From Lishizhenia tianjinensis (GTDB lineage Bacteria > Bacteroidota > Bacteroidia > Flavobacteriales_D > Crocinitomicaceae), in the NCBI GenBank assembly GCA_943330745.2, contig CALQIX020000008.1:55348-119347 (forward strand): a DNA stretch of 64,000 bases. Direction: 5' to 3'. A program made the position numbers and the translations under genes. Within the stretch, counting starts at the first letter, position 1, and the number at the start of each line of letters is the position of its first letter. Shown in pieces: positions 8,753-17,299 of the stretch. Under the pieces are notes generated by a model that saw only the letters and a list, made by a program, of their open reading frames with translations, was not told where the DNA came from and searched no databases.

Positions 8753-9957
8753 TTTTCTATTAGTAGTTTTTGAACTTGACTCGAATCACCAAGACGCACA
8801 AAATAAATTCCTTTGGGTAAACTTCCGAGATTCACTCGTTGTTGATTACTAACAGGTTGTACCAAAACAACTACACCTTTCATATCCAATACCGTTAGCT
8901 GAGAATCAACAAACCCATCGATTTTCAGGAAAATTTCACCTTTACTCGGATTCGGATACAATTGAAAATCAGCTTGTGTTAATTGATTTATTGCTGATAA
9001 GGATAAGTCGCTGTATTCATACATACTCGATTTTTTTCCTGAATCTCCTTTTCCTAGTCCTACATAAGCTTTATCATTAATGACAAAACTTATTGCGTTT
9101 TTACGCTCACTTCCTCCATAACTTTGCCTTAGAAACCAAGCGTCTAAAACCGGATTGTATTCCAACAAATCCCCCTGCAATCCTCCGTTTGTGCCGAGGC
9201 AGACATAACCTTTTTCATTCAACACAAAGGTAGAAGCACCCCCTCGCTCCATGGCAGGAAATGGTCCAATTTCCGTCCATTCATTGGATCCCGGATTGTA
9301 TTTATAAAAATCCTTTTTGTATACATCTTGATTCAATCCCATACCCACGTATCCCAAGTCGTTAATTGAAAAAGAACAGAGCTGGTAACGCACGCCTCCC
9401 GGAAAATCAGCGCGTTGAATCCATTGATTATTATTCGGTTTATATTCCCAAAGCTGTTTGGAATAAATACCCGGCCCTATTTTTCCACCACACACAAATC
9501 CTTTGTTGTCTGCGGAAAATGCGGTAGCTGAATAAACTCCATTGCCTCCACTGCCCGGGTATGGGGCGATTGAATCCCATTGGTTTAAAGTTGGATCATA
9601 TTTCCAAAAATCACTTTTTTTATTTCCCATCACGGAAACCTCATTATCAATCCCTAAGCCAACGTATCCAAAGCCATTCAATGAAAACCCAACAGCATCT
9701 CTTCTAGCGGTTCCGGGCAAATCAGCTACTTGGGTCCAAGAATCATCAACTGGATTATATTGCCACAAATCTTTATGAACCACTTCCGACGTATCCACTC
9801 CTGTAGCCACATACCCGTATTCTCCAATAGAAAAAGCAACAGCTCGTTCTCTTTTTCCGGCTAAAAAATTGTTCTTTTTTGTCCATCCGAATGTCGATTG
9901 AGCCACAAACGAATTGGAAAGAAAAACCAAAAAGAGGAAAAATAATAGTGTTTTCAT
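8749..9957 (-). CDS. Kelch-repeat T9SS-secreted protein (second paralogue)
   Basis: A 402-aa protein with a signal peptide (MKTLLFFLFLVFLSNSFVAQ). Kelch blades span residues 25-315, with repeats of the form 'GYVATGVD ... DLWQYNPVDDSWTQVADLPGTARRDAV'. A T9SS sorting domain occupies the end (FQLYPNPSKGEIFLKI ... LPKGIYFVRLGD ... KLLIEK). It is the same architecture and nearly the same length as the downstream paralogue and shares ATGA overlaps with both neighbours, indicating tandem duplication inside a translationally coupled operon. The ligand is unknown. Confidence 0.85.
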   Translation of the reverse strand: MKTLLFFLFLVFLSNSFVAQSTFGWTKKNNFLAGKRERAVAFSIGEYGYVATGVDTSEVVHKDLWQYNPVDDSWTQVADLPGTARRDAVGFSLNGFGYVGLGIDNEVSVMGNKKSDFWKYDPTLNQWDSIAPYPGSGGNGVYSATAFSADNKGFVCGGKIGPGIYSKQLWEYKPNNNQWIQRADFPGGVRYQLCSFSINDLGYVGMGLNQDVYKKDFYKYNPGSNEWTEIGPFPAMERGGASTFVLNEKGYVCLGTNGGLQGDLLEYNPVLDAWFLRQSYGGSERKNAISFVINDKAYVGLGKGDSGKKSSMYEYSDLSLSAINQLTQADFQLYPNPSKGEIFLKIDGFVDSQLTVLDMKGVVVLVQPVSNQQRVNLGSLPKGIYFVRLGDSSQVQKLLIEK

Positions 9958-11102
9958 CGTTGAATGCTCATTTTTTTGGATCCAACATATTTATCGTCTT
10001 GGTAAAACAATACTTGGTAAATTCCGGCAGGAAGATTAAAAACAGATATCTGTTCTAACTCTTTTGTTAGTTCTATTTGACTGATATGTTGACCCAAATT
10101 ATTAGTTATAGAAACTCTATTCACGGAATAGCCTGTCAATTTTTCAATAGTTATGTACTCTGTTGCTGGATTTGGGTAAAAACTAATGAGTTCAAGAGGA
10201 GATTCATCCAATGAATTGATGGACGGGTTGTACTGCCAAAAGTCATTGAAATTTGCCCCATTTGTTCCCGTTCCATAATACCCTTTATTATCAACAGCAA
10301 ATCCTACCGGAAAACGACGACTTGTTCCCTTAAAATCTTCCACAGCAATCCATTGATTAATTCCAGGGTTATAAGCCCAAACTTGATCGGTCACCACAGA
10401 CAATCCGCCTACATAACCACAGGTAACATAGCCCATATCATTGATAGAAAAAGCACTACTTCCACCCGTTGAGACACCAGGAAAATCAGCGCGTTGCAGC
10501 CATGATTGTTGGGAAGGTTTGAATTCGTATAATTTATTTCCGGATTTTATAAATCCACTGGCTCCAACAGAAAATGAACAACTCCATGTGCCGAAACTAA
10601 TTGGTGCTTGAGGCATTAATGACCACTGATTTGACGCAGGATCATACTCGGCTAATTGATTGCTTAGATACACATATCCCTTATTATTGACTGAAAACCC
10701 TTGTGTATCACCTGGATTGAAAAAAGGGCAAGGTGCTATTGCGCTCCAACTATTCAATTGAGGATTGTATTTATAAAATTCACCGGCCAGAGCTGAACCG
10801 CCACCAACACATGGCATGTTATTAACTACAAAAGATACGGCTCCATGATTATTTACCGGATAGTTCGCCTTTTGGGTCCAACTATCCGAGGCTGGGTCAT
10901 ATTCCCACCAATCTTTATAGGAGATATCAATGCCAGACCCATTCACGTGTCCCAATCCCATGTACCCTCTGAAATCGGTACCACACCCAACTGCTCTGTG
11001 CCTACCCACACCGCCAAAGGTTGATTTTTGAATCCAATCTCCTGCAATAGAAGAAAATCCAAGACAAAGGAGCAATACTATTAATCCAATTTTTTTGATC
11101 AT
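9954..11102 (-). CDS. Kelch-repeat T9SS-secreted protein (first paralogue)
   Basis: A 382-aa exported protein with a signal peptide ending near GFSSIAG. Kelch-type blades cover residues 22-305 (for example GYMGLGHVNGSG ... DWWEYDPASDSWTQKANYP). A C-terminal T9SS domain follows (ISFYPNPATEYITIEK ... LPAGIYQVLFYQDDKYVG). It is slightly shorter than its two paralogues and more divergent. It starts two bases after the stop of the GEVED protein gene and overlaps the next Kelch gene by four bases. Confidence 0.85.
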   Translation of the reverse strand: MIKKIGLIVLLLCLGFSSIAGDWIQKSTFGGVGRHRAVGCGTDFRGYMGLGHVNGSGIDISYKDWWEYDPASDSWTQKANYPVNNHGAVSFVVNNMPCVGGGSALAGEFYKYNPQLNSWSAIAPCPFFNPGDTQGFSVNNKGYVYLSNQLAEYDPASNQWSLMPQAPISFGTWSCSFSVGASGFIKSGNKLYEFKPSQQSWLQRADFPGVSTGGSSAFSINDMGYVTCGYVGGLSVVTDQVWAYNPGINQWIAVEDFKGTSRRFPVGFAVDNKGYYGTGTNGANFNDFWQYNPSINSLDESPLELISFYPNPATEYITIEKLTGYSVNRVSITNNLGQHISQIELTKELEQISVFNLPAGIYQVLFYQDDKYVGSKKMSIQR

Positions 11103-11104
11103 GA

Positions 11105-12241
11105 TTAATCGTTTTTGGAAATGATTATTTTATCCAATACCTTACCTAATTCATCACAAAGAAAATAAGTTCCGGAGAACAAGTCGTTCAAATTTAATTC
11201 GATTTCTTTACTGCAAAAAGATTCCTTTAGAACTTGTCCTAACGTGTTTTTAACCAATACTTTACCATAAAAATTAGAAATACGAACCAGCCCATTGGAT
11301 GGATTTGGATAAATTAATACCCCGTCACTTTGCTCGGATAATCCAAGATAATTGGCTTCTACATGCAGGTCATATTCACCCAAAGCTGATCCCCAGCCTT
11401 CTACAATGATGTATAAGGTTCCGAGTCCTGCTGTTAACAAGTTCAATTCAGAACTGCTATCACATGTATTTGAATCGTCATTAAATACGATCACATTCCC
11501 GAATGCATCTATAACACTTAAAAATGTATCAAAAGAACTACCGCACAAAGAAATGTGCAAGCTTTCCATACTTGGATTTGGGTCAATTTTATAGAACATA
11601 TCTGGGGAAGGATAAACTGCATTTTGATTGGAATAACAAATAGATGTATTGGCTGTTGTATCATAAGGTAAAGAGGAAATAATAATTGCCTCTGCTTGAT
11701 TATCTCCGGAAAACCCGGAACAATCAATCCCATTTTGGATATAAACACCAAAATCTGTTACTGAACCCCAAGAATAAGTGCCACATGGATCTAAAGGCAA
11801 TGTTCCTTGTTCACGTTGCATCACCCGCATGCGCGTCAATCCATTTTGAGCACCAGCAGGGACAGAAAAATTGAAAATAGAAAGACTAACGGGTGGTGTA
11901 CCGCTCCACGTTCCTACTGATTCGGATGCATCAAAATTACCACTTTGATCAAAATCAATCCATACTTGTCCAGCACCTGCATAATTCCCACCACAAGTAC
12001 CAAACTGAACATCTAGTTGATAATTTCCTCCCGCATTCAAATACACAATTTGGCTGGTAAGGTCTTGCAAACCAATCACTCCCGGACATCCCGTGTAGGA
12101 TATACTACTGGATTCACCTGTAATATCAACCGATTCAACATTAGAATCAATCGTAGCAGATGGCCCCACTTGGGTACAATATTGAGCTGTTGAAATGGAA
12201 AACAATCCAAAAACAAGCGCCAAGGTAGGGAGGTAATACAT
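11105..12241 (-). CDS. GEVED-domain T9SS-secreted protein
   Basis: A 378-aa exported protein with a signal peptide ending in STAQ. Residues about 40-170 form a GEVED-type beta domain: VWIDFDQSGNFDASE and TRMRVMQREQGTLP, ending in CGTYSWGSVTDFGVYI. The name-giving G-E-V-E-D is degenerate here (G-S-V-T-D). Residues about 175-295 resemble a jelly-roll/PPC-like domain (DMFYKIDPNPSMESLHISLCGSSFDTFLSV). The C-terminus is a T9SS sorting domain (VLIYPNPSNGLVRISN ... FSGTYFLCDE). It is the first gene of the five-gene operon; a weak -7-like TACTTTAG lies on the minus strand at 12266-12273. Confidence 0.8.
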   Translation of the reverse strand: MYYLPTLALVFGLFSISTAQYCTQVGPSATIDSNVESVDITGESSSISYTGCPGVIGLQDLTSQIVYLNAGGNYQLDVQFGTCGGNYAGAGQVWIDFDQSGNFDASESVGTWSGTPPVSLSIFNFSVPAGAQNGLTRMRVMQREQGTLPLDPCGTYSWGSVTDFGVYIQNGIDCSGFSGDNQAEAIIISSLPYDTTANTSICYSNQNAVYPSPDMFYKIDPNPSMESLHISLCGSSFDTFLSVIDAFGNVIVFNDDSNTCDSSSELNLLTAGLGTLYIIVEGWGSALGEYDLHVEANYLGLSEQSDGVLIYPNPSNGLVRISNFYGKVLVKNTLGQVLKESFCSKEIELNLNDLFSGTYFLCDELGKVLDKIIISKND

Positions 12242-12300
12242 AGATAATATTCAATTAACGTTATGCTAAAGTAGAAAAAATTAATTGAATAGAAATTGAC

Positions 12301-14808
12301 CTACAATTTGAGAAGCAATCTGAGCATAAAGTTCCTGCCTGCCTGTGGATAATAAAAGTTCTCAGTCGTCATTTGCCCGGCGTATATGTATGAGAAAGTA
12401 TATCCATTGTTTTCATACATCGTATTGAATATATTGTTAATTTGAAGACCAATAGTGATTTCCTTTAGTGCTTTTACCTTTAATGTATATGAAGCCAACA
12501 AATTTGAAAAAGTGAACGGATTGATGCTTCGTTTCACATCTGATGTGTTATCCAAAAATTGTCGCCCAACATACTTAGTTGTCCAGTTACAAGTCAATCC
12601 TTTATATACGTAATTGATGCCACCAAAAGCATTTACAGTTGGGGAAAAAGCCAAATCAGTGTTTGTATGTTCAATCACTTTTTGTGTGTAATAAGGCTCC
12701 AAATCTAAATATTCATCAACGTATTCAGTAAACTGTTGGATTTTATTTCTACTCAATGTTAATCCAGCTTCGACTGATAAATCTTGGTTATAATCAGAAA
12801 AGATTAGGTACCGTGAAGTTAATTCGACACCAGCTCTATAACTATCTTTTACATTAGTTCTTGTGTAGCCACCAACATCGTTAATTTCTCCGGTCAACAC
12901 CAACTGGTTGGTATAATCCATAAAATAGAGGTTTGTCAAGAAATTGAAGCGTTTAGATGAAAGGACGTAACCCACTTCCAAATCTCGCATTGTCTCAGGC
13001 TTTGGTCTACTTTGAGGTGTGCTTTGTCTGAAATCTCTTCGAACAGGTTCCCGATTTCCAACCCCGTAGGAAAAAAAGACATTTTGATTATATTTTCCTT
13101 GGGAAATTAGGTAAGAGATTTGAAACTTTGGATTGAAAAAATCAAACGTTACATTTTGGTCAATGTCTTTAATTACGCCATCTACTTGGTCATTTCCGAC
13201 AAACGAATAGTCAATATGGCGGTATTGCAGATCTCCTAAAAAGTTAAATTTTTTCCATTTGTAAGACGCTTTCAAGTAGTTGCTAAGCTCTGATTTTCGA
13301 CCTATCTCATCGTAATAACGATCTCCTAATTCGCCATTAGAGGCAAAACGCGCCCAAATTACTTCTCCAAAATGACGGCCGATATACGTATTTGCTGAAC
13401 CACCAAAAATTAACTGAAAATCTTTATCTGAATACGTTAAGGAATAAACACCTCCCACAAAATCATTATTCAACCAACGACGACGAATTAAATCCGTTTG
13501 TGTGATAGTATCATTCCCCGTAAAAACGGTATCCATTCCATATGCGCTTAGATCATCTCCTTTTCTGTATTCTTCGTAGTATCCTTGCCCGTGGGTGTAA
13601 TGGCCTGCTACATTTAGTACTAATTTTGGATTAAATCGATGCGTAACATGCAACTGATAATTGTCTTGCTGGTAATTATCCTCCTGATTTTTGTACGTAT
13701 AATAATTGTAGGTTCTTCCTGAATTTAATAAATTTTGACGTTCTTCATCCGATAAATAATTGCGATCAGCATAAGCATTCATTTCATTCACCTTTCCGTT
13801 GATTCTACTCTCGGGTGTTCCATACCACGATTGATATGTAATTTCTTTTCCGGAAAAAGCAACTGCTTTCACTACCGATTTTTCCCCTACAAAGGCTCCA
13901 GAGAGAAAATAAGATTTCAAATTGGATGATGCTCGATCGATGTAACCATCAGACAAGATTTGCGACAACCGTACATCCATTGAGAACTTGCCATTTATTA
14001 GTCCTGTTCCAGCTTTAATGGTATTTTTAAACGTATTAAATGATCCATACGAATTATCCAAGACCCCGTATGAATTTGCAGAAATATCATCTGTTTTAAT
14101 ATTCAAATTTGCTCCAAAAGCGGCAGCACCATTGGTAGACGTTCCAATTCCGCGTTGAATTTCCATGTTGCTAATAGAAGAAGTCAAGTCAGGCATATTT
14201 ACCCAATAGACATCGTGCGATTCAGGATCATTGACCGGAATTCCGTTAATGGTAACATTGATACGAGAAGCATCCACTCCCCGAATGCGAATTCCCGTGT
14301 AACCCACTCCGGTACCGGCATCAGAAGTTGTTACCACGGATGGGGTTGATTCTAGGAGAAAGGGCAAATCTTTTCCAAAGTTATTTTTCTCTAATAAATT
14401 GCTTTTCTTGATTTTTAAGGTGCTGGTAGACAATTCATCGGTACGTGTTCCCATAACCTGAAATTCTTCCAGTAGTTTGGTGTCGCGTTTGAGTTTTACA
14501 TCTTGTTGGATAGCTGCATCTGTTTTAGATAAGCGCATTGAATAAGGTTCAAAACCAATCTTTTCGAAAGTTACCTGAATGAATTCGGAGACCTTCAATT
14601 CATCAAAAGACCAGTTATAATTTCCTTTTCTATCTGTAAATGTGTAGTATTCTGATAAGCCATAATTTGGTCGATCAATACTGACTTTCACACCAGAAAG
14701 AGGAAGCCCAGACTCATCGGTGACGGTGCCAAAAATGTTGGGTTGACTAAAAAAGTGGAACGAAAGAGCGCATAAAAAAGCGGTTAAAAAAATAGATCTT
14801 GTTTTCAT
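12301..14808 (-). CDS. TonB-dependent outer-membrane receptor, thiamine-regulated
   Basis: An 835-aa outer-membrane receptor. A signal peptide (MKTRSIFLTAFLCALSFHFFSQ) is followed by a carboxypeptidase-regulatory-like domain (about 24-105, GTVTDESGLPLSGVKVSID). A TonB plug comes next (about 110-235, including GVGYTGIRIRGVDASRINVT and GIPVNDPESHDVYWV), then a 22-strand-type barrel to the C-terminus (GRNFMLRLLLKL). The start at 14808 was chosen over a longer frame because the signal peptide begins there and the longer frame reads into the leader RNA. A TPP riboswitch in the leader implies import of thiamine, a thiamine phosphate or a precursor, energised by TonB. The exact substrate cannot be read from sequence. 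Confidence 0.92.
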   Translation of the reverse strand: MKTRSIFLTAFLCALSFHFFSQPNIFGTVTDESGLPLSGVKVSIDRPNYGLSEYYTFTDRKGNYNWSFDELKVSEFIQVTFEKIGFEPYSMRLSKTDAAIQQDVKLKRDTKLLEEFQVMGTRTDELSTSTLKIKKSNLLEKNNFGKDLPFLLESTPSVVTTSDAGTGVGYTGIRIRGVDASRINVTINGIPVNDPESHDVYWVNMPDLTSSISNMEIQRGIGTSTNGAAAFGANLNIKTDDISANSYGVLDNSYGSFNTFKNTIKAGTGLINGKFSMDVRLSQILSDGYIDRASSNLKSYFLSGAFVGEKSVVKAVAFSGKEITYQSWYGTPESRINGKVNEMNAYADRNYLSDEERQNLLNSGRTYNYYTYKNQEDNYQQDNYQLHVTHRFNPKLVLNVAGHYTHGQGYYEEYRKGDDLSAYGMDTVFTGNDTITQTDLIRRRWLNNDFVGGVYSLTYSDKDFQLIFGGSANTYIGRHFGEVIWARFASNGELGDRYYDEIGRKSELSNYLKASYKWKKFNFLGDLQYRHIDYSFVGNDQVDGVIKDIDQNVTFDFFNPKFQISYLISQGKYNQNVFFSYGVGNREPVRRDFRQSTPQSRPKPETMRDLEVGYVLSSKRFNFLTNLYFMDYTNQLVLTGEINDVGGYTRTNVKDSYRAGVELTSRYLIFSDYNQDLSVEAGLTLSRNKIQQFTEYVDEYLDLEPYYTQKVIEHTNTDLAFSPTVNAFGGINYVYKGLTCNWTTKYVGRQFLDNTSDVKRSINPFTFSNLLASYTLKVKALKEITIGLQINNIFNTMYENNGYTFSYIYAGQMTTENFYYPQAGRNFMLRLLLKL

Positions 14809-14873
14809 TTTATACAAAATTAAACAAAAACAAGGGGCTAATTCTTGGTGAATAAACAACGCATTAGCACAGT

Positions 14874-14950
14874 CATCTTCCCTTCGTAGGCATTATCCTA
14901 ATCAGGTTCAATGGGTATAATCTCAGCCGTTTGACGGGCACCCCTTAGAG
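14874..14950 (-). promoter_or_regulatory. TPP (thiamine pyrophosphate) riboswitch
   Basis: Read on the minus strand the leader contains, in order, the THI-element blocks GGGGTGC, GGCTGAGA, ATACCC, GAACCTGAT, GGATAATGCC and CGAAGGGAAG. Spacing agrees with the conserved TPP aptamer. The CTGAGA block lies at 14921-14926. A -7 box at 14957-14964 would start transcription just before P1. Downstream, a CCCCTT at 14832-14837 (minus strand) can pair with the AAGGGG of the aptamer's 5' arm (14941-14946), a plausible alternative fold. It should repress the TonB receptor when TPP is plentiful. Confidence 0.95.
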
Positions 14951-14956
14951 ACGGTA

Positions 14957-14964
14957 CAAAGGTA
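14957..14964 (-). promoter_or_regulatory. -7 promoter box upstream of the TPP riboswitch
   Basis: TACCTTTG on the minus strand, a full match to TAnnTTTG. A start a few bases downstream (near 14950) coincides with the beginning of the riboswitch P1 region. Confidence 0.65.
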
Positions 14965-15163
14965 CAAAGGATTTTGGTTTTGAATTGAATTTAGAAAATA
15001 AAAGTTTCTCGATTGGATTTCATGCTTTTGGGCAGACAAGTGTTTTTGGTCTGCTTTAAAATTTAGAATGCCGAATTACTGAGCATCCGAAAAAAATCTC
15101 TTTTTTGAATGCCTAAAATCAGGAAAGAAAAGTATTTATAATTTATCTGACAGCCAGTAATTT

Positions 15164-15192
15164 CGTCCCAAATATTTACTAAATTTGGGACG
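15164..15192 (+). repeat. 10-bp inverted repeat overlapping a -7 box
   Basis: CGTCCCAAAT (15164-15173) and ATTTGGGACG (15183-15192) are perfect inverted copies with a 9-base spacer. The right arm contains the TTTG of a TAAATTTG -7 box, so it could be an operator covering the promoter, or an RNA hairpin if transcribed from upstream. Confidence 0.6.
15180..15187 (+). promoter_or_regulatory. -7 promoter box before the LRR remnant
   Basis: TAAATTTG matches TAnnTTTG and lies 19 bases before the ATG of the 49-aa ORF. It is embedded in the inverted repeat described separately. Confidence 0.45.
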
Positions 15193-15206
15193 ATAAATAA
15201 ATTGTA

Positions 15207-15356
15207 ATGGAAAGACCAATAGTAGAAAACAAGATTGCAAAACTGCCTAAATCGATGAAAAACTTGAAATCTTTAAACTTAAAAGGAAATCCAATTTCAG
15301 ATCTAGAAAAAGTACGGTTGAAGAAAGAATTACCTAATTGCGAAATTGATTTTTAG
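15207..15356 (+). CDS. 49-aa leucine-rich-repeat fragment
   Basis: A short frame of 49 codons coding one LRR unit and cap: KLPKSMKNLKSLNLKGNPIS followed by DLEKVRLKKELPNCEIDF. The closing 'LPNC.I.F' after 'GNPIS..E' is how C-terminal repeats of Bacteroidetes LRR proteins typically end. There is no upstream in-frame extension (a stop lies three codons before the ATG), so it is either the degraded tail of a larger LRR gene or a genuine small protein. A -7 box and an inverted repeat precede it, which argues it may still be transcribed. It is followed after 23 bases by a membrane protein gene. Confidence 0.5.
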   Translation: MERPIVENKIAKLPKSMKNLKSLNLKGNPISDLEKVRLKKELPNCEIDF

Positions 15357-15379
15357 TTTAACAGTTATCCAAAATAACT

Positions 15380-15982
15380 ATGAAAACACTTATCTCACCC
15401 GCACACCCCTCATGGGTTAAACGTTTTTTGTACGGAATTACAATTTTGTGCTCTTTGTTATCTTTTAATGGAGGACTTATTTTTGGACTAATAATGACAC
15501 TTGTTTTAAATGCAATACCTTTTTTTTGCTTAATGTATTTTCAAAAGCGAGATTTATATGGTTGGAGAAAATCAACATTAAAAGACCCATTCTTTCAGAA
15601 TGGAGGATATAATCTTGTATCCAATGGAGAGAAAAGTTTTATCGCCGTATCATCATCCAAAATAACCATTGTAAATATTAATACAATCATTGTGATAAAT
15701 CGAAAGACTTTTTCGCTTTTGGAAATCTACAAAAATTATCCTAAAATTGAAAAACAAACCACTATTAATGGCTACAATTTGTATTATATTGATATCCCAA
15801 TAACAGACATTAGTGAAGTTATTCAGATTAACCAAGGAGAAGCTGGATGGCCTTATGCAATCGGAAAGAATATGAATTATGGGATTAGAATAAAAGCCAA
15901 AGACGGAACAATCTATGATGTCGACACAACGTTTCCAAAAGAAATTTGTGCTGAGATAAATAAATCCAATAAACATATTTAA
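15380..15982 (+). CDS. Unknown membrane protein, paralogue A
   Basis: A 200-aa protein with two closely spaced N-terminal membrane helices (about residues 17-55), then a soluble domain. The soluble part (about 70-200) carries FFQNGGYNLVSNGEKSFIAV, then YYIDIPITDISEV, then YGIRIKAKDGTIYDVDTTFP followed by KEICAEINKS. The same blocks recur in the same order in the 217-aa protein encoded at 16494, so the two are paralogues; the soluble domain is vaguely reminiscent of bacterial PH-like folds, which is a guess. I do not recognise a named family. It may be co-transcribed with the small LRR ORF upstream and the four-helix protein 9 bases downstream. Confidence 0.7.
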   Translation: MKTLISPAHPSWVKRFLYGITILCSLLSFNGGLIFGLIMTLVLNAIPFFCLMYFQKRDLYGWRKSTLKDPFFQNGGYNLVSNGEKSFIAVSSSKITIVNINTIIVINRKTFSLLEIYKNYPKIEKQTTINGYNLYYIDIPITDISEVIQINQGEAGWPYAIGKNMNYGIRIKAKDGTIYDVDTTFPKEICAEINKSNKHI

Positions 15983-15991
15983 CCTTTACGA

Positions 15992-16444
15992 ATGAAGACA
16001 TGGTTAAAATTTGGTCTAATCAACGCCTTTCTTGGATTGGTTATTGGAATTTACCTAGCCCTAACAGCCATCGGAGATGGATATTCTGCTTTTGCAATAG
16101 GGGCTCCTATTGCGGCATTTTTGACCGGCTGTTTATTTTGGAAACTGATTGTTAAAGAAAAATCAAGCAGAAGACGAGTTGTTTTTACAGGCATATTAAC
16201 TGGAATATTTTCCCACTATCTTACTTTTGTTTTAATAAATATTGGAGCAAATATTTGTTATTGGACTACTGGTAAATGCACTGATTCTTTCGGTGAACCA
16301 CCCGCAAATGTTTTTTTGATGCTAGGAGGAGCTTTTATATTTTCATTTTTTAGCTTAGTTTTTTTTGGATGGCTAACGGTTGCTTACGCAATTGTTACAG
16401 GACTGATTTTGAAACGTGTGGAAAATAAAACGTACGTTGCTTAG
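15992..16444 (+). CDS. Four-helix membrane protein of unknown function
   Basis: A 150-aa, strongly hydrophobic protein with four predicted membrane helices (about residues 6-27, 32-52, 63-88 and 108-138). A Cys-containing loop, CYWTTGKCTDSFGEPPA, lies between helices three and four, and a short basic segment EKSSRRR between two and three. No family is recognised. It is wedged between the two paralogous membrane proteins with a 9-base gap to the first, suggesting co-expression. It could be a partner of the paralogues; nothing in the sequence shows this. Confidence 0.65.
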   Translation: MKTWLKFGLINAFLGLVIGIYLALTAIGDGYSAFAIGAPIAAFLTGCLFWKLIVKEKSSRRRVVFTGILTGIFSHYLTFVLINIGANICYWTTGKCTDSFGEPPANVFLMLGGAFIFSFFSLVFFGWLTVAYAIVTGLILKRVENKTYVA

Positions 16445-16466
16445 CTATTTTTGACTTGAAAAAAAT

Positions 16467-16474
16467 TACATTTG
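16467..16474 (+). promoter_or_regulatory. -7 promoter box for paralogue B
   Basis: TACATTTG, a full TAnnTTTG match, 19 bases before the ATG at 16494. Its presence argues the second paralogue can be transcribed independently. Confidence 0.5.
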
Positions 16475-16493
16475 TTTCTTGAATTCAGCAAAT

Positions 16494-17147
16494 ATGAAAA
16501 TACTCGTTCCAAAAAGCTCAATTCCTTTATGGGGAATAATTTTAGGATTTACATGTATGAGCCTTGCGTCATTATTATTTTTAGCTGTTAACATTTATAT
16601 CAGTATTGCAATGTTTGTTGTCCTAAATGGCATAGTTTGGTTAGGGATTAAGGCAGCACTGAACTTAGATAAATGGAAAAAAAACACGTTGGAAAAAGAT
16701 GCCTTTTTTCAGGAAAACAATTTTAATCTAGCTTCATATAGTAAATATTCAATGTTAGCGGTTTCAAATACAATTATTAGAATTGTAAACGTAACTTCCA
16801 TCGTACAAATTAGAGAACTGTCAAAAACCCATCGAAAATTAGTAGAGTTTCCATCCTATAATATTTCAGAGGTATACCCAAATTATCCTAGTCATGGTAA
16901 TGATTTAACTTTGAATGGAAAAACAGTATATTACATTGATTTACCGGTTTTGGAAATTAAATCTATTCAAAAGATTTTACAAGAAGAAGCTACTGGTTTA
17001 GGTTTTTTAAAAACGAGTGTTTTAGATAATTCAAATTTTGGTATTCGTATCACGACTAAGCAAGACGTAATTTATGATGTGGACACACCCTTTTCAAAAG
17101 AATTTTGTGATGAGATCAATAACCTAATATTACTTCCAATACAATAA
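16494..17147 (+). CDS. Unknown membrane protein, paralogue B
   Basis: A 217-aa protein with two N-terminal membrane helices (about 13-55) and a soluble domain that aligns by eye to paralogue A. Its blocks are FFQENNFNLASYSKYSMLAV, then VYYIDLPVLEIKSI, then FGIRITTKQDVIYDVDTPFS followed by KEFCDEINN. An extra segment (EVYPNYPSHGNDLTL) lengthens the middle. The ATG at 16494 was preferred to an upstream in-frame TTG because a -7 box lies just before and the signal-anchor region starts there. The function is unknown. Confidence 0.7.
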   Translation: MKILVPKSSIPLWGIILGFTCMSLASLLFLAVNIYISIAMFVVLNGIVWLGIKAALNLDKWKKNTLEKDAFFQENNFNLASYSKYSMLAVSNTIIRIVNVTSIVQIRELSKTHRKLVEFPSYNISEVYPNYPSHGNDLTLNGKTVYYIDLPVLEIKSIQKILQEEATGLGFLKTSVLDNSNFGIRITTKQDVIYDVDTPFSKEFCDEINNLILLPIQ

Positions 17148-17299
17148 TTTTGGCCTTTTGATATATGTTGATTTGAGTCATGAAAATAATGTATGTGAAG
17201 ATTTTATCAAACAATAAACTTTGAAAATTAGTGTCTTATCGTTTATAGTCTTCTCCATAGAAAAGTTAAACAATCAATCATTAAAAACGTATTACATTT

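Larger units (their letters stand above)
14809..15206. other. Intergenic region between the TonB receptor and the LRR remnant
   Basis: This 398-base stretch has no protein gene. It holds the receptor's TPP riboswitch leader and -7 box (14874-14964). A small hairpin GCAGAC/GTCTGC lies at 15032-15054, followed by TTTAAAATTT. A promoter with inverted repeat sits at 15164-15192 ahead of the small LRR ORF. The remainder is AT-rich with nothing recognisable. Confidence 0.6.

Noticed and set aside
15032..15054. Hairpin GCAGAC/GTCTGC as a terminator
   Set aside because: The stem is six pairs and the following tract is mixed A/T; no gene ends nearby in the matching direction.
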